Shown: one piece after another, positions 1 through 5,373 of the stretch
Layout of the letters: every line of letters starts with the position of its first letter
Numbering within the stretch: position 1 is the first letter of the stretch
DNA from: Acidobacteriaceae bacterium
GTDB lineage: Bacteria > Acidobacteriota > Terriglobia > Bryobacterales > Bryobacteraceae
Reading direction: 5' to 3'
Assembly: GCA_019244945.1 (NCBI GenBank)
Contig: JAFASD010000266.1
Location: 1 to 7,573 of the forward strand
Length of the DNA stretch: 7,573 bases
Made by a program: the position numbers and the translations under genes
Notes under the pieces: generated by a model
The model's input: only the letters and a program-made list of their open reading frames with translations
Told to the model about the DNA's origin: nothing
Databases searched by the model: none

Positions 1-1190
1 AGAAGGCCGTGCTCGAAGTGCTGGAAAGCGGCAAGCTGTCGACTTTTTTGGCTGTGCCGGGAGAATATTTCGGGGGCGGGAAAAAGATTCGCGAGTTTGA
101 AAAGCGTTTTGCCGATTATCACGGGGTGCGGTACGCGGTCGCGTTTAACTCGGCGACGGCTGCTTTGCACGCGGCGGTGGTAGCGACTGGCGTTCAGCCT
201 GGCGAGGAAGTAATCGTGCCGCCCTACACGTTCACCTCGACCGCGAGCAGCGTGCTCATGCAGAACGCAGTTCCGGTTTTTGCCGATGTTGACGATGTCG
301 TGTTTGGGCTGGATGTCGCCGCCGTTGAAAAGGCGATTACTCCGTTGACGCGAGCCATCATCGTGGTGCACCTGTTTGGTCACCCCGCGAATCTCGACCC
401 GATTCTCGACTTGGCAAAACGCCGCGGCTTACGAGTGATTGAAGATTGCGCGCAGGCTCCGGGCGCGAGATACCAAGACAAGCTGGTTGGCACTTTTGGA
501 GCGTGCGGAATTTTCTCCTTCACCGAAAACAAGAACATCACGACGGGTGAAGGGGGCATGCTGATTACGGACGATTTGGATGTCGCCGAAATCTCCCGGA
601 TGGTGCGGAATCATGGCGAAGTGATCCAACCAGGCCAGACAGCTCGCACATACAATTCGGCCATACTGGGCTGGAATTACCGAATGACCGAGATGGAGGC
701 TGCTCTAGGGATCGTTCAGTTCGATCGCATGGAAGAGCTGAACCAGCAACGGAGAGAGCTCGCCGACCACTTATCGAGCCGGCTTGGCGAAATTGAGGGA
801 CTTCGGCTTCCCGTGATATATCCAGGCGCTAAGCACGCCTATTACATCTACGCAATCCGCTATGACGAACAAGCGATCGGCGTTCCGAGAGATGCGTTTG
901 TTAAGGCATTGAATGCGGAAGGTATCCCGTTCGGCGCAGGCTACGTTCGCCCGCTCTATCTGACCACTCTTTATCAGGAACGAAGAGCCTTCGCGTTCGT
1001 GCATTACCAAGGCAGCGCAAGCTATGAGAAAGGGCTGTGCCCGGTTGCCGAAAGACTGCATGAGCGCGAGCTGATCTTGACTGGCGTGGTTCGCCCGCCG
1101 GCTACCTTTGCAGACATGGACGACATTGCGCGCGGCTTCGAAAAGGTGTTAAAGCACAAAAACGCCTTATTGGAGCCGGTCCTTGCCTAG
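1..1190 (+). CDS. DegT/DnrJ/EryC1/StrS-family PLP-dependent sugar aminotransferase, 5' partial (PseC/SpsC-like role proposed)
   Basis: Seen: the frame is open from the window edge (first complete codon at 3, K-A-V-L-E-V-L) and no start is visible. The GTG at 9 is probably internal, because family members have a further N-terminal stretch before this helix. Counting from the codon at 9, the cofactor-binding features are FNSATAALH (46-54), the EDCAQA motif with Asp146 expected to contact the PLP ring nitrogen, and FSFTENKNITTGEGG (169-183) with Lys175 as the Schiff-base lysine. GWNYRMTEMEAALG follows at 221-234. Family knowledge: these enzymes transfer an amino group, usually from glutamate, to a keto group on a nucleotide sugar in the cytosol. 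Inference: with a PseG and a PseI homologue downstream, the likely substrate is a UDP-linked 4-keto-6-deoxy sugar, as for PseC or Bacillus SpsC. The active-site segment does not distinguish PseC from other sugar aminotransferases, so only the family is firm. The last 8 bases overlap the next gene. Confidence 0.93.
   Translation, partial: KAVLEVLESGKLSTFLAVPGEYFGGGKKIREFEKRFADYHGVRYAVAFNSATAALHAAVVATGVQPGEEVIVPPYTFTSTASSVLMQNAVPVFADVDDVVFGLDVAAVEKAITPLTRAIIVVHLFGHPANLDPILDLAKRRGLRVIEDCAQAPGARYQDKLVGTFGACGIFSFTENKNITTGEGGMLITDDLDVAEISRMVRNHGEVIQPGQTARTYNSAILGWNYRMTEMEAALGIVQFDRMEELNQQRRELADHLSSRLGEIEGLRLPVIYPGAKHAYYIYAIRYDEQAIGVPRDAFVKALNAEGIPFGAGYVRPLYLTTLYQERRAFAFVHYQGSASYEKGLCPVAERLHERELILTGVVRPPATFADMDDIARGFEKVLKHKNALLEPVLA
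1172..1175 (+). promoter_or_regulatory. Shine-Dalgarno GGAG for the TTG start at 1183
   Basis: GGAG lies 7 bases upstream of TTG 1183, inside the 3' end of the aminotransferase gene. The next in-frame ATG lies well past the N-terminal nucleotide-binding motif, so this site supports the TTG start and translational coupling with the upstream gene. Confidence 0.6.
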
Positions 1191-1926
1191 CGAGGAGCGC
1201 ACAGGCATCCTCATACAAGCGCGTATCGGATCAAGCCGCCTGAAGGAAAAAGCTCTTCAGCAAATCGGTGGCAAACCAGTTCTCCGCCGGCTTTATGACC
1301 GCATGAAATTATGCAAGCGAGCGAGCGTAGTGGCAGTGGCCACCTCCGATACTCCGGAAAATCAGGTGATTGAAGACGCGTGCCGAAGCTGGGACGTTCC
1401 GGTATTCCGCGGGCCTGAAGTGGATCTTCTTAGCCGTTACTTAGGTGCTGCCGAGTTTTTCGATTTCTCGATTTTAGTCAGAGTTACAGGCGACAATCCG
1501 CTCACCGATCCCGAGGGCGTCGATTCAATGATCTCCGCATACTTAGAAGGTTCGACAGATGTTGTTCACAACTGTCATCGCAAGGGATATCCTTACGGCA
1601 CAGGCTCAGAACTGGCTCACGTTTCCGCGCTCAAGGCATGCAATGACGATCTGCGTGATGAAGCGAGCCGTGAATTGGTTTTCTCATTCCTGCGGAACCA
1701 TCCGGAGAGGTTCCGATGCGTGGAACTGGATGCGCCTCCTGAACTCTCGGGGCTCGAGTATCGCTTCTCAGTCGATTATGCGGAAGATCTCGATTTCTTG
1801 CGAGAGATCTACGCCCGCTTCGATGGGCGGGACGATATGAAGCTCGGCGATGTGGTGAATTTTTTGCGCGCAAATCCGGAAGTTGCGCAATTGAATGCGC
1901 ATTTGTGTCACGGTTATAGCGCGTGA
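1183..1926 (+). CDS. SpsF-type cytidylyltransferase-like protein (candidate CMP-nonulosonate synthetase)
   Basis: Seen: 247 residues from a TTG start, which keeps the whole nucleotide-binding N-terminus. Residues 9-21 read ILIQARIGSSRLK, the SpsF form (QARxGSSRL) of the nucleotidyltransferase signature. The usual Pro-Gly after RL is replaced by Lys-Glu (RLKEKAL). RVTGDNPLTDPEGVD (100-114) matches the family's second nucleotide/metal-binding motif, and YPYGTGSELA (136-145) sits at the expected sugar-side position. Family knowledge: SpsF proteins (COG1861, related to NeuA/PseF) occur in polysaccharide and nonulosonate clusters such as the Bacillus sps operon; few have been assayed. Inference: it may couple CTP to the nonulosonate made by the PseI homologue at 4266. 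A canonical PseF (IPARSGSKR type) is not in the window, so either SpsF fills that step or PseF lies elsewhere. The stop overlaps the next gene's GTG start by 4 bases. Confidence 0.88.
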   Translation: MPSEERTGILIQARIGSSRLKEKALQQIGGKPVLRRLYDRMKLCKRASVVAVATSDTPENQVIEDACRSWDVPVFRGPEVDLLSRYLGAAEFFDFSILVRVTGDNPLTDPEGVDSMISAYLEGSTDVVHNCHRKGYPYGTGSELAHVSALKACNDDLRDEASRELVFSFLRNHPERFRCVELDAPPELSGLEYRFSVDYAEDLDFLREIYARFDGRDDMKLGDVVNFLRANPEVAQLNAHLCHGYSA

Positions 1927-2765
1927 GAGGTTCGGATCTTGCAGAATCAAAGGGGGGAGGGCAACTTGTCTCAGGAAACGTACCGATCGAGAATCTTTTC
2001 TCGCTCGCCGGTCGCGTCGCTCTGGTGACGGGGGGAGCAGGACGCTATGGATCGCAAATTTCACAGGCGCTTGCGGAAGCTGGCGCTACAGTACTTATCG
2101 CCGCGAGGCGGATCGGTCCGTGCGAGCAATTTGCGGAGCGGCTGAAGGCAGACGGGTTCAGCGCAGCCGCATTGCAGGTGGATCTGAGCTCCGGCGATTC
2201 GGTCGACGCACTGGCAGATCAGGTTCGCTCAAAATGGGGCCATCTGGATGTACTTTTTAACAATGCAGCCGCGGTCTCGAGCGGGCCTCTGGAACAATAC
2301 AGTGCCGACCAATGGGCTGAAACGATGCAATGCAACTCTACCGGTCTGTATCGGATCTGCCGGGTCTTCGGCGCGGGCATGGCGGAACGGGGCGCCGGCA
2401 GCATTATAAATGTTGCATCGATTTATGCGGCGGTCAGTCCTGATTTCCGGATTTACGAAGGTCATCCTGAAATGACGAATCCGCCCAGCTATGGATTTGC
2501 GAAGGCCGGGATGGTGCAGTTGACTCGCTATCTGGCGGTTCATTATGCTTCGCGGGGCGTACGCGTAAACTGCATCAGTCCGGGGGGACTTTACTCGCCT
2601 AAAATGCCGGATCAATTTGTAACGAATTACTGCGATCGCGTGCCGCTCAGACGAATGGCCGGCCCGAATGACTTGAAAGGCGCCGCTGTGTTGCTGGCAT
2701 CGGATGCTTCCGCGTACATCACAGGCCAGAATTTGATGGTGGATGGTGGCTACTCTGCCGTTTAA
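1923..2765 (+). CDS. Short-chain dehydrogenase/reductase, PtmA-like, nonulosonate cluster
   Basis: Seen: classical SDR fold. TGGAGRYG (36-43) is the dinucleotide-binding loop, with Arg where TGxxxGxG usually has its second Gly. Arg62-Arg63 after the second strand suggest NADP(H). NNAA is at 113-116 and Asn138 lies in the fourth helix. The catalytic Ser166 (NVASIYA) and Tyr190-x-x-x-Lys194 (YGFAK) are intact. Ser and Tyr are 24 residues apart against about 13 in typical SDRs; the insert contains DFRIYEG. GQNLMVDGG (268-276) is the usual SDR C-terminus. Inference: the insert resembles, from memory, PtmA-type SDRs of flagellin-glycan loci. It is not PseB, which is a longer extended SDR; the substrate is unknown. 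The GTG start at 1923 overlaps the previous stop as GTGA, but no ribosome-binding site precedes it and homology begins only near residue 22. A strong site at 1952-1961 points instead to an out-of-frame TTG, so the true N-terminus is uncertain. Confidence 0.88.
   Translation: MRGSDLAESKGGGQLVSGNVPIENLFSLAGRVALVTGGAGRYGSQISQALAEAGATVLIAARRIGPCEQFAERLKADGFSAAALQVDLSSGDSVDALADQVRSKWGHLDVLFNNAAAVSSGPLEQYSADQWAETMQCNSTGLYRICRVFGAGMAERGAGSIINVASIYAAVSPDFRIYEGHPEMTNPPSYGFAKAGMVQLTRYLAVHYASRGVRVNCISPGGLYSPKMPDQFVTNYCDRVPLRRMAGPNDLKGAAVLLASDASAYITGQNLMVDGGYSAV
1952..1961 (+). promoter_or_regulatory. Strong Shine-Dalgarno-like GGGGGGAGGG, out of frame with the dehydrogenase
   Basis: This purine run, with GGAGG at 1956-1960, is followed after 5 bases by TTG at 1966. 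It is the best ribosome-binding site I can see in the window, yet it falls inside the GTG-initiated dehydrogenase reading frame. The TTG frame reads MSQETYRSR and stops at TGA 2026-2028. No standard start codon in the dehydrogenase frame sits at a usable distance. Confidence 0.5.
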
Positions 2766-4269
2766 CTCGAAGCCCGCGACATTGGTGATTCGGGCCGACG
2801 CCGGGCCTCGGATCGGGCATGGACATTTCATGCGTTGTCTCGCGCTCGGACAAGCTTGGCGAGATCGCGGAGGAGAGGTTCAATTTATCACCGCGTGCAG
2901 CAATGAAAAATTGTTGAGCTATCTCGATGAGGAAGACTTTGGAGTAATTCAGCTCGAAAATGCGTATCCCGCTACTTGTGATAGCAAAGCGACGAGAGAG
3001 CTGATGAAGAGCTTGCCGGAAGGATGGTTGGTCATCGACGGTTACCACTTCGATTGCGCTTACGAAAAAGAGGTAAGCGGCCCGGGGTGGCGGTTGATGA
3101 TTGTTGATGATACGGCAACGGACCGTCATTATTTTCCGGATGTGATCTTCAACCAGAATCTGCACGCGCCAAAGCTGCATTATGCGTGCGAGCGAGAGAC
3201 AAAACTGCTGCTCGGAGCCAAATATATCCTCTTACGGAGAGAGTTCCTCGAATGGCGCGCCTGGCGCCGGAACATTCCCGAGAAGGCGCGCAAAGTTCTC
3301 GTAACGCTTGGTGGAAGCGACCCCGAAAACACCACTTCTAAGGTCATTCGCGCTTTGCAGGCGTCAGAGCTAAACGGGATAGAGGCGACGATCGTCGCAG
3401 GCGCGAACAATCCCCGTTTTGGAGAAATCGAAGACACGATTCGGAGCTCGGGCGTTCAGGCGCGCCTCGTTCAGGAGGCGAAGATGCCTGAACTGATGGC
3501 CTGGGCGGATGTGGCAATTAGCGGAGCAGGAAGCACCTGCTGGGAATTGGCATTTCTGGGAACACCCGCACTGGTGCTGATCGCATCGGAAAATCAAGCG
3601 CCGATTGCAGCCGAGCTGGACGCGGCAGGTGTAGCAAAGTCTCTCGGGTGGCAGAAGGCCGTATCCATTGAGGCGTTGACCAGAGAATTGGCCAGCCTGC
3701 TCGCGGATTCTGAGCGGCGCGCTGAAATGTCACGGCGCGGTAAAGAACTCGTAGATGGTTACGGCGCGGAACGCGTTGTGATGGCTTTGAGGGGAGTTCG
3801 GCTGCGACTCAGGCCGGCGGAGGAAGGAGACTGCACTCTGTTGTGGCACTGGGCCAATGAGCCTGAGGTGCGCGCGCGTTCGTTCTCCACGGCGGCGATC
3901 CCCTGGGAAGATCATCGAGCGTGGTTTGCGCGGAAGTTGGCAGATCGAAATTGCCGCATCTTCATAGGATTCAACGATCAAGACCAGCCGGTAGGCCAAG
4001 TGCGTTTTGAGATCGATCCGAACGGCGAGGCGGAGGTCGGGGTGAGTATTGCGAAGACCCATCGGGGATGTGGTTACGGCGCGCCGCTTTTGGCGGCTGC
4101 GGCCGAGGAGTTGGTTCGTTCGTCGCATGTTCGTACGATTCATGCGTTCGTCAAGCCCGACAATCCAAGCTCTATGAGGGCTTTTGAAAAAGCTTCTTTT
4201 ACCTGCCATGGCGACACCACGGAAAAGGGAGAGCACGCTTTGCATTACTCGTTGGGACGCACCGCATGA
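2743..4269 (+). CDS. Bifunctional fusion: PseG-like UDP-sugar hydrolase + PseH-like GNAT N-acetyltransferase
   Basis: Seen: 508 residues. Residues ~13-345 are a PseG-type GT-B hydrolase: IRADAGPRIGHGHFMRC (16-32), where His28 aligns with the catalytic His17 of Campylobacter PseG; VIDGYHFD (97-104); LGGSDPEN (189-196); and SGAGSTCWELAFLGTP (260-275), the UDP-binding loop. Residues ~352-505 are a GNAT domain: LRLRPAEEGD, WHWANEPEVR (368-377), the acetyl-CoA loop RGCGYG (441-446, R/QxxGxG) and PDNPSSMRAFEKASF (472-486). Family knowledge: PseH acetylates the 4-amino group of the UDP-sugar from PseC, then PseG hydrolyses the UDP bond to free 2,4-diacetamido-2,4,6-trideoxy-altrose for PseI. Inference: one polypeptide does both consecutive steps, with a very short linker near 346-352. 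ATG 2743 overlaps the dehydrogenase by 23 bases and has only a weak GGTGG upstream, so it probably relies on coupling. GTG 2746 and GTG 2785 are alternatives that spare the conserved part. Confidence 0.92.
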   Translation: MVATLPFNSKPATLVIRADAGPRIGHGHFMRCLALGQAWRDRGGEVQFITACSNEKLLSYLDEEDFGVIQLENAYPATCDSKATRELMKSLPEGWLVIDGYHFDCAYEKEVSGPGWRLMIVDDTATDRHYFPDVIFNQNLHAPKLHYACERETKLLLGAKYILLRREFLEWRAWRRNIPEKARKVLVTLGGSDPENTTSKVIRALQASELNGIEATIVAGANNPRFGEIEDTIRSSGVQARLVQEAKMPELMAWADVAISGAGSTCWELAFLGTPALVLIASENQAPIAAELDAAGVAKSLGWQKAVSIEALTRELASLLADSERRAEMSRRGKELVDGYGAERVVMALRGVRLRLRPAEEGDCTLLWHWANEPEVRARSFSTAAIPWEDHRAWFARKLADRNCRIFIGFNDQDQPVGQVRFEIDPNGEAEVGVSIAKTHRGCGYGAPLLAAAAEELVRSSHVRTIHAFVKPDNPSSMRAFEKASFTCHGDTTEKGEHALHYSLGRTA

Positions 4270-5318
4270 GTATTTCTTTCGAAATCGGGAAGCGCAGGAT
4301 CGGCGCAGGCTCTAACGTGTTCGTGATTGCCGAGCTTTCTGCAAATCACAACCAGAATTTTGAGCAGGCGGCCGCGCTGGTACACGCTGCGCACGAGGCC
4401 GGCGCCGATGCTATCAAGCTTCAAACCTATACCCCCGACACGCTGACGATAAAGGCCGACGGCAAGTGCTTTCGGGTTGGCGGGGGCACGCTGTGGGATG
4501 GCCGCACTCTTTACGATCTTTATTCGGAAGCCTACACGCCGTGGGAATGGCATCCAAAACTGAAGAGTATTGCGAACGAGTTGGGGATGGAGTTGTTTTC
4601 ATCGGCGTTCGATCCGACTGCAGTGGACTTTCTCGAAGACATGGGTGTGCCGGTTCATAAGGTCGCTTCCTTTGAGGTTGTGGACATTCCACTGATCGAG
4701 AAAATGGCGCAAACCGGGAAGCCGTTGATCATCTCGACCGGCATGGCCAGTTTGGCCGAAATAGAAGAAGCAGTCGGCGCCGCGCGCCGGGCCGGAGCAG
4801 CTGAGATTGCGCTGCTGAAATGCACCAGCGCCTATCCGGCATCTCCGGAAGACATGAACCTCAAGACCATTCCGCACTTGGCCGAGGCGTTCCAAACTCC
4901 GGTCGGGTTGTCTGACCATACGATGGGCGCGACGGTTCCTGCGGCGGCGGTAGCGCTGGGCGCCTGTATCGTTGAAAAACATCTCACTCTATCGCGGTCG
5001 TTAGGAGGACCCGACGGCGCGTTTTCGCTAGAGCCGGACGAATTTAAACAAATGGTTGACGCGGTTCGGACGGTGGAGAAAGCAGTGGGACAGGTTCACT
5101 ATGGTTTGAGCTCGGGTGAGCTCCGCAGCCGGGCTTTTCGAAGGTCCCTGTTTGTCGTCGAGGATGTGAAACAGGGCGATGCTTTTACCCCGGAAAATGT
5201 CCGATCTATACGACCGGCGAACGGACTCCCGCCGAAGCATCTCAAGCAGGTCCTTGGCCGCAGGGCAGGCGTAGATATCAAAAGAGGCACTCCCCTCGAA
5301 TGGGAATTGCTGGCCTGA
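4266..5318 (+). CDS. pseI: Pseudaminic acid synthase (NeuB family with C-terminal SAF domain)
   Basis: Seen: 350 residues, the usual length for the family. The TIM-barrel part carries IAELSANHNQ (21-30), DAIKLQTYTPDTLT (48-61), GGTLWDGRTLYDLY (73-86) and YTPWEWH (90-96); these follow PseI rather than sialic or legionaminic acid synthases. Further conserved sites are STGM (157-160), LKCTSAYP (184-191), GLSDHTMG (214-221) and VEKH (236-239). A SAF/antifreeze-like domain covers about 290-350 (FRRSLFVVEDVKQGD). Family knowledge: the enzyme condenses 2,4-diacetamido-2,4,6-trideoxy-L-altrose with phosphoenolpyruvate to give pseudaminic acid, using a divalent metal held by barrel histidines; His218 and His239 are the likely ligands here. 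It is cytosolic. The ATG overlaps the stop of the PseG-GNAT gene by 4 bases (ATGA), so producer and user of the intermediate are co-translated. This is the strongest single pointer to the pathway product. Confidence 0.95.
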   Translation: MSISFEIGKRRIGAGSNVFVIAELSANHNQNFEQAAALVHAAHEAGADAIKLQTYTPDTLTIKADGKCFRVGGGTLWDGRTLYDLYSEAYTPWEWHPKLKSIANELGMELFSSAFDPTAVDFLEDMGVPVHKVASFEVVDIPLIEKMAQTGKPLIISTGMASLAEIEEAVGAARRAGAAEIALLKCTSAYPASPEDMNLKTIPHLAEAFQTPVGLSDHTMGATVPAAAVALGACIVEKHLTLSRSLGGPDGAFSLEPDEFKQMVDAVRTVEKAVGQVHYGLSSGELRSRAFRRSLFVVEDVKQGDAFTPENVRSIRPANGLPPKHLKQVLGRRAGVDIKRGTPLEWELLA

Positions 5319-5373
5319 GCTGGGCATTGCAAAGTATCAAAGGATGCGTGCGCAAGCGCGAAGACGTTGATTG
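5319..5373 (+). other. 55-base intergenic gap without clear promoter or terminator
   Basis: This is the longest gap in the window. The only self-complementary sequence is a short GCGCAAGCGC palindrome near 5350-5359, whose loop is too small for a stable hairpin, and no T-run follows. I see no convincing -35/-10 pair. An 8-codon reading frame (ATG 5344 to TGA 5368-5370) ends directly before the next gene's TTG/ATG pair. Read-through from the upstream genes is likely, with the gap marking a module boundary. Confidence 0.4.

Noticed and set aside
1895..2260. Plus-strand 121-codon frame across the spsF/dehydrogenase junction
   Set aside because: Its arginine-rich translation has no recognisable motif and it overlaps two real genes in another frame. 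It also does not use the TTG 1966 frame, so it does not explain the strong ribosome-binding site.
1923..2765. Dehydrogenase as PseB, the pathway 4,6-dehydratase
   Set aside because: PseB is an extended SDR of about 330 residues with a different cofactor motif. This protein is a classical SDR with an NNAA motif and VDGG C-terminus.
2229..2831. Antisense 200-codon open frame
   Set aside because: It lies opposite the well-supported dehydrogenase and PseG genes, resembles no family I recognise, and is explained by the coding bias of the + strand. The same holds for the antisense frames at 2719-3180, 3730-4245 and 4599-4982.
4266..5318. Synthase as sialic (NeuB) or legionaminic (LegI) acid synthase
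   Set aside because: The motifs IAELSANHN, LQTYTPDTLT and GGTLWDGRTLYDLY follow PseI, and the adjacent PseG domain agrees with this.
5350..5359. GCGC palindrome as a terminator
   Set aside because: The stem is only 4 bp with a 2-base loop and there is no T-run, so it does not support a terminator.
5344..5370. Eight-codon leader peptide (MRAQARRR) before the asparagine-synthetase-like gene
   Set aside because: It is preceded by AAAGG, but the ATG follows almost at once. There is no attenuator-like hairpin and no codon run that would suggest regulation. A chance frame is more likely.
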